NCBI RefSeq assembly: GCF_014905555.1
Contig: NZ_BNGS01000005.1
Location: 1 to 64,000 of the forward strand
DNA length: 64,000 nucleotides
From: Streptomyces sp. Y2F8-2
GTDB taxonomy: Bacteria > Actinomycetota > Actinomycetes > Streptomycetales > Streptomycetaceae
Direction of reading: 5' to 3'
Below, in pieces: positions 26,846 to 34,900 of this stretch (within the stretch, counting starts at the first letter, position 1; the number at the start of each line of letters is the position of its first letter). The notes beneath the pieces are model-generated. The model did no database searches. It was not told the DNA's origin and worked only from the letters and a program-made list of their open reading frames with translations. The position numbers and the translations under genes were made by a program.

Positions 26846-27732
26846 GCGCGCTCCACCGCCGCCCGTCCGAACAGCCCCTGGGGCCGCACCAGCAGCACCA
26901 CCAGAATGATCACGAGGGGTACGCCCACCTTCAGATCGGCACCGATCACGTCCACGTACGCCCCGGTCAGTGTCTCGGCGACGCCCACGAACAGGCCGCC
27001 GACGACCGCACCGAGCGGGCTGTCGAAGCCCCCGAGGGTGGCCGCGGCGAACGCGTAGACCAGCACCCCGCCCATCATGTTGGGCTCCAGGAACAGCACC
27101 GGGGCGACGAGCACGCCCGACACCGCGCCGACCGTCGCGGCCAGCCCCCAGCCGAGCATCAGTACCCGGCCCACGCGGATGCCCGACAGCCGGGCGGAGG
27201 AGGGGTTGCAGGCGACCGCCCGCATCACCAGGCCGATGGAGGTGTGCTGGAAGAGCAGATACAGCAGGCCCATCACGACGGCCACCACACCGAGGATCCC
27301 GAGCGTCGACCAGTCCACCCGCACCCCGGCCAGGTCGGTCCCGCCGTCGGGGAACGGCTGGGGGAAGTCCTTGACGGTGAACGACCAGATCAGGCCGGCC
27401 AGTGCGTTGACGAAGATGAACAGGCCGACCGTGACGATGACGACCGTCAGCTCGGGCGCGCCCTGCACGGGGCGGATGACGATCCGCTCGACCAGCATGC
27501 CGCCGGCGAAGGACACCGCGAGGGTGACAGGCAGTGCCAGCCAGAACGGCATCCCGGACGCCACCAGCTGCCAGGCGACGTACGTCGAGAGCATGGCCAG
27601 CTCGCCCTGCGCGAAGTTGACGATCCCTGTGAATCGGTGGATCAGCACCAGGGCGAGCGCCAGGCCGGCGTACACCGCGCCGGAGCCCAGTCCTTCCACC
27701 ACTTGCTGGAGAAGATCGGTCACGGCACTCAC
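26842..27732 (-). CDS. livH: Branched-chain amino acid-type ABC permease (LivH)
   Basis: 296 residues, eight or so membrane helices, with the LivH landmarks GLALALVLIHRFTGIVNFAQ and GLVMRAVACNPSSARLSGI. It forms the channel with LivM. Overlaps both neighbours by four bases (ATGA), consistent with a tightly coupled operon. Normal length. Confidence 0.92.
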   Translation of the reverse strand: MSAVTDLLQQVVEGLGSGAVYAGLALALVLIHRFTGIVNFAQGELAMLSTYVAWQLVASGMPFWLALPVTLAVSFAGGMLVERIVIRPVQGAPELTVVIVTVGLFIFVNALAGLIWSFTVKDFPQPFPDGGTDLAGVRVDWSTLGILGVVAVVMGLLYLLFQHTSIGLVMRAVACNPSSARLSGIRVGRVLMLGWGLAATVGAVSGVLVAPVLFLEPNMMGGVLVYAFAAATLGGFDSPLGAVVGGLFVGVAETLTGAYVDVIGADLKVGVPLVIILVVLLVRPQGLFGRAAVERA

Positions 27733-28535
27733 CCGGCCTTGCGAGAGAGGACGGAGACGCCCAGGTACACCTCGGCGACCTGGCCGTCCTCGCGGATCCG
27801 TGCGGCCGGTCCGGACAGCACCAGACGGCCGGCCTCCAGTACGTGCGCCCGGTGGGCGATGTCCAGCGCCAGCTGGGCGTTCTGCTCGACGACGACCACG
27901 GTGGTGCGTTCCTCCTCGTTCACGGCACGGACGATCTCGAACAGCTCACGGGTGACCAGCGGCGCGAGCCCGAGGGACGGCTCGTCCAGGAGCAGCAGCG
28001 CGGGCCGCAGCATCAGGGCCCTGCCGATGGCGAGCATCTGCTGCTCCCCACCGCTGAGGCTGCCGGCGGCCTGCCGCGACCGCTCGCGCAGCCTGGGGAA
28101 GTGGCCGTAGATCCGTTCCAGGTCGGCCGCCACGGCCGCACGCTCGCCGCGGCCCCGCCGCCGAGGGCGAGTGCGCAGGTGGGCGCCGATGCGCAGGTTC
28201 TCCTCGACGGTCAGGTCGTTGAAGGTGCCCCGGCCCTCGGGGACGTGCGCCACGCCGAGCCTGGCGGCCTGCTCGGGCGAGCGGCCCAGCAGCTCGGTGC
28301 CGTTCAGGGTGACCGAGCCGCGGCCGCGGACCATGCCGCTCAGCGCCCGCAGCGTCGTGGTCTTGCCCGCGCCGTTCGGTCCGAGGATCGCGCACACCTC
28401 GCCACGGGCGACGGAGAAGTCGAGGCCCTGCAGCACGCGGGCCTGGCCGTATCCGGCGTGCAGGCCGGCAACTTTCAGGAAGTCCGGCTCCGCACTCGCC
28501 GGGGCCTCGGTGCGGTCGGTGGTGGGCTCGTTCAT
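27729..28535 (-). CDS. livF: ABC transporter ATP-binding protein (LivF)
   Basis: 268 residues. Walker A GPNGAGKTT, signature LSGGEQQMLAIGRAL, Walker B LLLLDEPSLGLAPL and the H-loop-equivalent VVVVEQNAQLAL mark the LivF branch. It powers the transporter with LivG. The ATG giving MNEPTTDRTE overlaps the LivG stop by four bases; the frame upstream is spurious. An insertion RPRRRGRGERA makes it somewhat longer than average LivF. Confidence 0.92.
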   Translation of the reverse strand: MNEPTTDRTEAPASAEPDFLKVAGLHAGYGQARVLQGLDFSVARGEVCAILGPNGAGKTTTLRALSGMVRGRGSVTLNGTELLGRSPEQAARLGVAHVPEGRGTFNDLTVEENLRIGAHLRTRPRRRGRGERAAVAADLERIYGHFPRLRERSRQAAGSLSGGEQQMLAIGRALMLRPALLLLDEPSLGLAPLVTRELFEIVRAVNEEERTTVVVVEQNAQLALDIAHRAHVLEAGRLVLSGPAARIREDGQVAEVYLGVSVLSRKAG

Positions 28536-29290
28536 GCCGCCGCCCCCAGGTACGCCTCGATGACCGCAGGGTCGCGCTGGATCTCCTCCGGCGCGCCCTC
28601 GGCGATCTTGCGGCCGAAGTCGAGACAGACCACCTTGTCGCACAGGCCCATCACGAACCCCATGTGGTGTTCGACCACCACGAGGGTGAGGTCGAAGTCC
28701 TGGTGCACCGACCGGACCAGATCCGCGAATTCGCCGACCTCGCCGTGGCTGAGCCCGTTGACGGGTTCGTCGAGCAGCAGCAGCCGCGGCCGTACCGCGA
28801 GCGCCCGGGCGAGTTCGACGCGCTTGAGCGTGCCGAACGGCAGGCCGGAGGCGGGGTGGTCGGCGACGCCCGCCAGGCCGAGCCGCCGTAGCAAGTCGTC
28901 CGCCTGGTCACGTAGTTCCCTCTCCTCCCGCCGGACGCGGGGCAGCCGGAGCGCCGCGGCGAGGTGTCCGGTGCGGCCCCGGTTGTGGGCGCCGACCATG
29001 ACGTTCTCCCGGACCGTGAGCCGCGGGAACAGGCCCAGGTTCTGGAAGGTGCGGGCGATGCCGCGCTCGGCCACTGCGTGCGGAGGGAGGGCCAGCAGGT
29101 CCTCGTCCTCGAACCGCACCTCTCCCCTGTCGGGAGTGCAGCGCCTGGTGAGGCAGTTGAACAAGGTGGTCTTGCCGGCTCCGTTCGGCCCGATGAGTCC
29201 CACGGCGGTGCCCGGCCCGACGGTGAAAGCGACACCGTCCAGTGCCGTGATCCCGCCGAATCGCACGGTGATACCGTCGACCGTGAGCAT
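28532..29290 (-). CDS. livG: ABC transporter ATP-binding protein (LivG)
   Basis: 252 residues. Walker A GPNGAGKTTLFNCLTRRC, ARTFQNLGLFPRLTVRENVM (Q-loop), LPFGTLKRVELARALAVRP in place of a canonical LSGGQ (as is common in LivG), Walker B LLLLDEPVNGL and H-loop VVVEHHMGFVM. First gene of the five-gene liv-type operon; a GGAAGGGGC site precedes the ATG. The promoter must lie in 29291-29478, which holds two strong palindromes. Confidence 0.92.
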   Translation of the reverse strand: MLTVDGITVRFGGITALDGVAFTVGPGTAVGLIGPNGAGKTTLFNCLTRRCTPDRGEVRFEDEDLLALPPHAVAERGIARTFQNLGLFPRLTVRENVMVGAHNRGRTGHLAAALRLPRVRREERELRDQADDLLRRLGLAGVADHPASGLPFGTLKRVELARALAVRPRLLLLDEPVNGLSHGEVGEFADLVRSVHQDFDLTLVVVEHHMGFVMGLCDKVVCLDFGRKIAEGAPEEIQRDPAVIEAYLGAAA

Positions 29291-29361
29291 GAGTGACGCC
29301 CCTTCCGACGTGCTGGGGGGTGGGCGAGCGTCACAGTAGGTGGGGGCGTTCCAGCCGCACA

Positions 29362-29379
29362 TTGGGTGTGAGCACCCAA
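29362..29379. promoter_or_regulatory. Inverted repeat in the liv/PucR divergent promoter region
   Basis: TTGGGTG and CACCCAA, seven-base perfect arms around TGAG, 72 bases upstream of the livG start. Candidate operator for the PucR-type or TetR-type regulator transcribed in the opposite direction. Confidence 0.5.
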
Positions 29380-29395
29380 CTTGCCGGTCACCGAA

Positions 29396-29412
29396 CTGTG
29401 CGCCGCGCACAG
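29396..29412. promoter_or_regulatory. Second palindrome in the liv/PucR promoter region
   Basis: ctgtgcgccgcgcacag, a perfect eight-base inverted repeat around one C, 67 bases upstream of the PucR-type start and 16 bases from the first palindrome. A second operator or a hairpin in the plus-strand leader. Confidence 0.5.
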
Positions 29413-29478
29413 GTGCCGGGAGATGTCTCGGGCCGAGCCTGTTGACGGAGCACGAGACGGACGGCGACGATCGGCCTC

Positions 29479-30774
29479 ATGCCTCGCGGTCCTGCCCTGG
29501 GCGCCCCCGAACTCTCCGAACCCCTCCTGCGGGAGCGGCGACGGATCCTGCATGCCGTCCACGACCGGGTCGAGGAGGTGGCGGAGACCGCCGTCGAGGT
29601 GATGCGCGCGGAGATCCCGTCGTACGCGCTGCAGGACGAACGGTTCTTCGATGACGTACGGGAGCAGGTGCTCGAGCACTACCGGATGCAGCTGGCGGCC
29701 TTGGCCGGCGACCGCGACATCGCTGCCGAAGACCTGGTCTTCAGCCGGGCGGCAGCCATGCGCCGAGCCCGCGCCGGATTCGCCCTTCAAGACTGGATCA
29801 GTGCCTTCCGGGTCGGCCGGCAGGTGATGTGGGACGCGATGCTGGACTGCGCGGGCACGTCCGTCGAGGCCCAGCAGGCCGCACTGTCCCTCGTCACCCC
29901 GCTGATGCGGTACGTCGACTACGCCAGCACCCATGCCGCGCAGGCCTACGTCGAGTACCAGCAGCACGTGGTGGCGGACGCGGACCGGGAGCGGCGGGAC
30001 CTCCTCGACCAGCTCCTGGCAGGCGTGGCACCGACGCGCGGTCCGCTGTTCGCCGCGGCGCAGGCGTACGGCATCGGACCCCGCTCGCCGATGATGGCGG
30101 TCGTGGCGGTCTGCGTCGGTGACACGCGCTCGGGTGACCACGCCTCGGCCGAGCACGGGTATGCCACCAGCGCGTCGATCAGCGTCGCCGGTCCCTGGGC
30201 CGGCCGGACGCTGGTCGTCGTGCGCCACGGCGAGGTGGTCGCCGTGCCCGTGCTCCGGGCGGGCATGGACGCAGACGACATCTGCGCCCACTTCGAGGCC
30301 GTGCAGGAGCGGCTCGCGGGGAAGGGCACCCTGCTCTGCATGGGCATCAGCACGGTCGCCCGGGGCGCGTCCGAACTGCCGCGCGCGTACGCGGAGGCGC
30401 GGGCGGCTCTCGACCTGGTGCCGAGCGGGGGCGGGGTGGCGGCGCTGCCGCGGCTGTCCCCTTTCGACTACCTGGCGCTGCGTGCCGACGACCTCGCCCG
30501 CCAGCTGGTCGATCCCCGGGTGCGTGTGTTGCTGGAGGAGGACCGCAGACGTGGCGACACACTTGCGGCCACCATACGGGCCTTCGCGGAGGCGGACCTC
30601 AATCTGCGGCTGGCCGCCGACCGGCTGCGGGTGCACCACAATACGGCGCACTACCGGTTGCGCCGGATCGAGGAACGCACCGGCCGCAATCCGCGCCGGA
30701 TCGCCGACCTCCTGGAACTACTGGTCGCCCTCGCCATCCGCGACGGCGCCGGGGAAGGTGAGCATTGCCAGTGA
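29479..30774 (+). CDS. PucR/CdaR-type transcriptional regulator
   Basis: 431 residues. An N-terminal helical sensor region (about 15-170, RsbR-like, with AGFALQDWISAFRVGRQVMW) is followed by a GGDEF-like middle domain (ELPRAYAEARAALDLV) and a C-terminal helix-turn-helix LRLAADRLRVHHNTAHYRLR RIEERTG. These regulators activate catabolic or transport genes in response to small molecules. It diverges from the liv-type operon and is coupled to a TetR gene downstream (GTGA overlap), so it probably controls the transporter. Confidence 0.87.
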   Translation: MPRGPALGAPELSEPLLRERRRILHAVHDRVEEVAETAVEVMRAEIPSYALQDERFFDDVREQVLEHYRMQLAALAGDRDIAAEDLVFSRAAAMRRARAGFALQDWISAFRVGRQVMWDAMLDCAGTSVEAQQAALSLVTPLMRYVDYASTHAAQAYVEYQQHVVADADRERRDLLDQLLAGVAPTRGPLFAAAQAYGIGPRSPMMAVVAVCVGDTRSGDHASAEHGYATSASISVAGPWAGRTLVVVRHGEVVAVPVLRAGMDADDICAHFEAVQERLAGKGTLLCMGISTVARGASELPRAYAEARAALDLVPSGGGVAALPRLSPFDYLALRADDLARQLVDPRVRVLLEEDRRRGDTLAATIRAFAEADLNLRLAADRLRVHHNTAHYRLRRIEERTGRNPRRIADLLELLVALAIRDGAGEGEHCQ

Positions 30775-31436
30775 GCGGCATCGTGGAGTCCGCCGGGACC
30801 GAGGCGGCACGTCATCTGCAGGGCGGGCAGGGGGGCACGGGCCTGCCGGAGGGGCACGCCGGGCAGGACGGAACGGTCCGGCGTGCCCTGCTGGACGCCG
30901 CGCTGGAGGTGTTCACCGAGCGCGGCTACACCGACGCCGGTCTCACCGAGATCGCGGCGCGCTCCGGTATCCCGGTGGGCAGCCTCTTCCAGCACTACGG
31001 CGGCAAGCGAGGGCTTTACCTCGCCCTCTGGGAGGAGTTCCGCGAGGAGCAGGAGCGCCGGACCGCGGCCACGCTGGCCTCCGAGCGCAGCCGTGGTGTG
31101 GACGACCCCATCGTCCTCTTCGTGGCAGGGGCCAGGGCGTACCTGGAGGGTGCCTGGGACAACCGGAGGCTCGGCAGACTCCTCGCGGACGACGACGGCC
31201 CGGCGGGCTTCGACGCGCTGCGCCGCCAGTGGGACCGCGCCTGGGTACGGCGCAACGCCCGGCTGCTGAAGGTGGACGAGCGGCGACGCGCCGGCCGGGT
31301 GCGGGTGAGCGTGCTGACCACCGTCATCGGAGGGGCGGCGCGCGAGCTGGGCGACTGCGGGGATGAGACGGAGGCCCGGGAGATCGTGGACGAGGTGTGC
31401 GGCATCCTGATCCACCTGTCGGCTCCGCCCGGCTGA
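30771..31436 (+). CDS. TetR-family regulator
   Basis: 221 residues. After about 33 unstructured residues the helix-turn-helix reads ALLDAALEVFTERGYTDAGL and IAARSGIPVGSLFQHYGGKR. The ligand domain has RRQWDRAWVRRNARLLKVDE. The GTG start overlaps the PucR stop (GTGA), and GGAAGGTGAG lies about ten bases upstream, so the two regulators are co-translated. Effector unknown; the liv-type transporter is the obvious target. Confidence 0.88.
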   Translation: MSGIVESAGTEAARHLQGGQGGTGLPEGHAGQDGTVRRALLDAALEVFTERGYTDAGLTEIAARSGIPVGSLFQHYGGKRGLYLALWEEFREEQERRTAATLASERSRGVDDPIVLFVAGARAYLEGAWDNRRLGRLLADDDGPAGFDALRRQWDRAWVRRNARLLKVDERRRAGRVRVSVLTTVIGGAARELGDCGDETEAREIVDEVCGILIHLSAPPG

Positions 31437-31826
31437 AGCGCCCGGTGCGTCACTCGGCAGGGCGCCTCACCTTCTGGGCGCCCCTGACCCCGCACGCGTC
31501 GGCCTGGTGACGGGGACGGTCACGTGCGCCGGGCCCACAGGCCGCTGTGGGGAAGCGATGTGCGTGCCGAAGAAGTCCCGGCCCACGGCGAGTGGCGCAG
31601 GACCCGCCCATGCCGGGTCGGCGGCGACGTCGCCCGACTCCGTCACGGAAGGGCCTGTTGCCGGTGCCGGGAGCATGGCAGTTGCACGCTTCGGCCCGGT
31701 CCGACAGCGCGCACGCGCATCCGCCCCGTCAGGTTCAACAGTTGTTGCCCACGTCGCCGCGCAGAGAAAGCCGCCCGCCACCAGGGGTCGGAAACGCCCC
31801 TGCGCCGGGCGCGACGGCCAGGCAGA
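31437..31826. other. 390-base gap between convergent TetR genes
   Basis: No supported gene. Open frames here lack ribosome sites and protein character. One minus-strand stretch reads AVGRDFFGTHIASPQRPVGP, which might be a worn gene fragment but I cannot name it. The 13-base element cgtcaggttcaac at 31727-31739 recurs exactly at 34809-34821. Confidence 0.3.
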
Positions 31827-32519
31827 TCAGTGATGACCGGGGAACCGCAGGGCGTTTGCCCAGAGCCGGGTGACCGTGGACACGAGCTCCTCGAAGTCCA
31901 CTGGCGTACCGTCTTCCGGCCCTTCGCAGAGCACGAAGGCGTTGTAGGCCATGACGCTGACCATGCCCGACAAGGCACGGGAGGCCATCATCGGATCGAC
32001 CTCACGGTCGGCGACACCCCGCGCCTGCAGCTCGGCGATGCCGCGGGCGTTGCGACGGATGAAGGCGTCGGCGCGCCGGCTCCGGAACTCACGGAACTCC
32101 GGCTCCACTTGTGCGACCTGCTCGAGCAGTGCCATCAGTTTGGCATTCCGTTTGTATGCCTCGAGATACGCCCGATTGCTCGCCTCGAGCACCGCATAGG
32201 GATCGTCGGTGCCCTGCACCCGGCCCATGCCGGGGTGCAGCATGTCCTCCTGCGCCTCCAGGAGGACGGCGGCGAGGACCTCTTCCTTGTTGGCGAAGTA
32301 CGTGTAGAAGGATCCCGCCGCGCACTGAGCCTCTTTGGTGATGTCGGTCAGGCGGGTGTCGAGGTAGCCGTCCCGTTCGAACACCTTCCGCGCGGCCTTC
32401 ACCAAAGCGGCCCGGGTCCTCGCTCCGCGCTGCGTCGTCGGCGGCTCGCGAAGGTGCGAGAGGGGCGCCACGGGCGGTGCCTTCTCGCTGTCGATCTCCT
32501 CGGGGGCAGGGGTGTCCAT
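31827..32519 (-). CDS. TetR-family regulator next to HAD and thiolase genes
   Basis: 230 residues. The helix-turn-helix is ALVKAARKVFERDGYLDTRL with AQCAAGSFYTYFANKEEVLA at about residues 35-80. The ligand domain is rich in Arg/Glu and ends RLWANALRFPGHH. I chose the ATG giving MDTPAPEEID because TAAGG lies nine bases upstream; starts at 32549 or a TTG at 32570 would add 10 or 17 residues. Same strand as the HAD and thiolase genes, so it may regulate that block (inference). Confidence 0.87.
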   Translation of the reverse strand: MDTPAPEEIDSEKAPPVAPLSHLREPPTTQRGARTRAALVKAARKVFERDGYLDTRLTDITKEAQCAAGSFYTYFANKEEVLAAVLLEAQEDMLHPGMGRVQGTDDPYAVLEASNRAYLEAYKRNAKLMALLEQVAQVEPEFREFRSRRADAFIRRNARGIAELQARGVADREVDPMMASRALSGMVSVMAYNAFVLCEGPEDGTPVDFEELVSTVTRLWANALRFPGHH

Positions 32520-32671
32520 CCAGGAAACCTTACTTGAGTCCGACGCCATGGTCAGGAAGCGGCCGGCCAAGCAGCAGGCGGCGGCGCGGGGTTCCGCTTC
32601 GCCGATCGGCCGACTCGGCCCGGCCTCGGCATCGGTTCCTCGGAGGTCGTGGCCATGGGTGCGCCGACCGG

Positions 32672-33310
32672 TCAGGCGGTGATGCCGAAGCGTTCGGCGA
32701 GCTGGCGGCGGGTGTCGGCGGCGCAGGTGTGCAGCACGCCTGCGATTCCGATCCGCGCCGCTCCGTCGAGGTTCTGCTGCAGATCGTCGATCATGACTGC
32801 GTCCTCGGGGTCGATGCCGAGGCGTTCACATGCGATCGTGTAGATGCGTCGGGAAGGCTTGCGGATCCCGACCTCGGCGGAGATGACGACCACATCGGCG
32901 ACAGCGGCGAGGTCGACGCCGTCGTAGGTTCCGGTTCCGAAGGAATTCGACACCAGGGCAACGGGACGACCCGCGGCTCGAAGATCACCGAGCAGCGCGA
33001 GCATGTCCTGGTCGATCGACACTCCCGCTTGCATCCGGGCCGTGAGCCCCTCGGCCGGTACGTCGACACCGTGGACGCGGAGCCGTTCGGCGAATCCTCG
33101 CTCGAAGGCTTCGGCGTCGATACGGCCGCACTCGTGGTCGGCCAGGAGGGCGCGTGACGGCTCGTCCCGGCCCAGGAGGTCCAGCGGCAGGCGCGGGTCG
33201 CCGCCGAGCGAGGCGCCGAACTCGGTGAAGGCCCGCAACACACTGGAGGTGATGACTCCGCCGAAGTCCACCAGGACTGCGGTGCGGGCCTTTTCCACCA
33301 CGTTGGACAC
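32672..33310 (-). CDS. HAD-superfamily hydrolase
   Basis: 212 residues. Motif I is present in the variant VLVDFGGVITSS: the first Asp is kept but the second, general-acid Asp is replaced by Gly, as in some haloacid-dehalogenase-like and epoxide-hydrolase N-terminal-type members. Motif II is VALVSNSF, motif III GIRKPSRRIY, and motif IV EDAVMIDD. The loss of the second Asp argues against ordinary phosphatase chemistry. GTG start with GAGAGAGG upstream. It lies 83 bases after the thiolase gene on the same strand. Confidence 0.82.
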   Translation of the reverse strand: MSNVVEKARTAVLVDFGGVITSSVLRAFTEFGASLGGDPRLPLDLLGRDEPSRALLADHECGRIDAEAFERGFAERLRVHGVDVPAEGLTARMQAGVSIDQDMLALLGDLRAAGRPVALVSNSFGTGTYDGVDLAAVADVVVISAEVGIRKPSRRIYTIACERLGIDPEDAVMIDDLQQNLDGAARIGIAGVLHTCAADTRRQLAERFGITA

Positions 33311-33393
33311 GGTAGTGACGCCTCTCTCTCGATCGGCCTGCCGCCCTCCCCTGTGGCGACAGCCATGTTTCGTCGGCTGCGGGGACAGGAACC

Positions 33394-34593
33394 TCAGGCG
33401 ACCTCGAACAGACCGGCTGCGCCCATTCCGCCGCCGACGCACATCGAAATGACCACGTACCGGACCCCTCGCCGCTTGCCCTCGATGAGGGCATGGCCCA
33501 CCAGGCGGGCACCGGTCATTCCGTACGGATGGCCGATCGAGATCGCGCCGCCATTGACGTTGAACCGCTCCGGGTCGATGTGCAGCTCGTCACGGCAGTA
33601 CAGCGCCTGGGAGGCGAACGCCTCGTTGAGTTCCCACAGGCCGATGTCGTCGATGGTGAGATTGTGCTGCTTCAGCAGTTTCGGAATGGCGAACACCGGG
33701 CCGATGCCCATCTCGTCCGGCCCGCAACCGGCGACGGCCATACCCCGGTAGACGCCCAGCGGCTCGAGTCCGCGGCGCTCGGCCTCCCTCGACTCCATCA
33801 ACACCGACGCCGAAGCCCCGTCCGACAGTTGCGAGGAGTTGCCCGCCGTCACGCTGGAATGCGCACTCACCTGACCGTCGGGCAGCACCGGCGCCAGCCC
33901 GGCCAGGCCTTCGAGCGTCGTCGAGGGGCGGTTGCCCTCGTCCCGGGTCAGGACGACCTCCTCGTCCCGCACCTCCCCGGACTGCTTGTCGAGCACCTTC
34001 TTGACGCTCTTGAGCGCGACGATCTCCCGATCGAACCGGCCGGCCTCCTGCGCCGCCGCGGTGCGCTGCTGTGACATCAGCGCGAACTCGTCCTGCCGTT
34101 CCCGGCTCACGCCGTAGCGTTCGGCGACGATCTCCGCCGTCTGCAACATCGGCATGTAGATACTCGGCCTGTGCTCGACGAGCCAGGGATCCGCCGCGCG
34201 GTGGGTGTTCATGTGGTCGTTCTGCACCAGGGAGATCGACTCGACCCCGCCGCCGACGGCGACCTGCATCCCGTCCGCGACGATCTGCTTCGCGGCCGTC
34301 GCGATGGCCATGAGGCCGGAGGAGCACTGCCGGTCGATCGTCATCCCCGACACGGTGTCCGGGAGTCCGGCCCGGAGTACGGCCTGACGCGCGACGTTGA
34401 AACCGGCGGAGCCCTGCTGTGCGGCGCAGCCGAAGACGACGTCCTCGACCTCACCTCCCTCGAGTCCGGCGCGTCGCACCGCGTGAGAAAGGGCATGGGC
34501 GGCGAGTTCCTGCGCCTGGGTGTCGTTGAACGCGCCGCGGTAGGCCTTTCCGATCGGCGTCCGTGCCGTCGAAACGATGACTGCTTCTCTCAT
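33394..34593 (-). CDS. Acetyl-CoA C-acyltransferase (thiolase)
   Basis: 399 residues, full length. Nucleophile Cys90 in MTIDRQCSSG, GGVESIS, NGGAISIGHPYGMTGAR with the catalytic His, and the second Cys in MCVGGGMGAAGLFE are all intact. It cleaves 3-ketoacyl-CoA or condenses acyl-CoAs in the cytoplasm. The FNVNGGAI and EVVLTRDEGNRP segments resemble degradative thiolases. A TetR regulator and a HAD hydrolase follow on the same strand; an epoxide-hydrolase-like gene diverges from it, so a catabolic unit for a lipid-like compound is plausible (inference). Confidence 0.93.
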   Translation of the reverse strand: MREAVIVSTARTPIGKAYRGAFNDTQAQELAAHALSHAVRRAGLEGGEVEDVVFGCAAQQGSAGFNVARQAVLRAGLPDTVSGMTIDRQCSSGLMAIATAAKQIVADGMQVAVGGGVESISLVQNDHMNTHRAADPWLVEHRPSIYMPMLQTAEIVAERYGVSRERQDEFALMSQQRTAAAQEAGRFDREIVALKSVKKVLDKQSGEVRDEEVVLTRDEGNRPSTTLEGLAGLAPVLPDGQVSAHSSVTAGNSSQLSDGASASVLMESREAERRGLEPLGVYRGMAVAGCGPDEMGIGPVFAIPKLLKQHNLTIDDIGLWELNEAFASQALYCRDELHIDPERFNVNGGAISIGHPYGMTGARLVGHALIEGKRRGVRYVVISMCVGGGMGAAGLFEVA

Positions 34594-34797
34594 GTCGCCT
34601 CACTGCTTGCTGTTGGTCCGGTTCTGCCGGGAGCTTCGGGGCCGGAAATCCGAGCTCCGTGACCGGGCTCGATGCCGGTGGGTGGGGCCGATCGCCAACT
34701 GGGGCGTGGTGAGCAGTCGTTGACCGTCTCCTGCGTTGGCCGATGACCTCAGCCATGGCCGCAGGGTGACTGGAGCCGGCCTCCCGAACCCGTTATA

Positions 34798-34821
34798 GTT
34801 GAAATCGACGTCAGGTTCAAC
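34798..34821. promoter_or_regulatory. Inverted repeat GTTGAA...TTCAAC in the thiolase/hydrolase promoter region
   Basis: Six-base arms with a 12-base spacer, AT-richer than its surroundings, between the divergent thiolase and hydrolase genes. The right half (cgtcaggttcaac) recurs at 31727-31739. Possible operator. Confidence 0.4.
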
Positions 34822-34871
34822 CAAGCTCTCCGGTGCCCTCGGTGTTGACACCCGCCACTGGAGCCGAGACC

Positions 34872-34887
34872 TACCGACCAGTCGGTA
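34872..34887. promoter_or_regulatory. TetR-type palindrome upstream of the epoxide-hydrolase-like gene
   Basis: taccgaccagtcggta, a 16-base palindrome interrupted only at the centre, ending 13 bases before the GTG start of the hydrolase. A regulator bound here would cover the ribosome site. It matches the element at 21133-21148 at 15 of 16 positions. Confidence 0.6.
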
Positions 34888-34900
34888 TGAAGGGTGGATC

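Noticed and set aside
31507..31833. 108-residue plus-strand frame between convergent TetR genes
   Set aside because: No family resemblance and overlaps the end of the opposite TetR gene; treated as non-coding.
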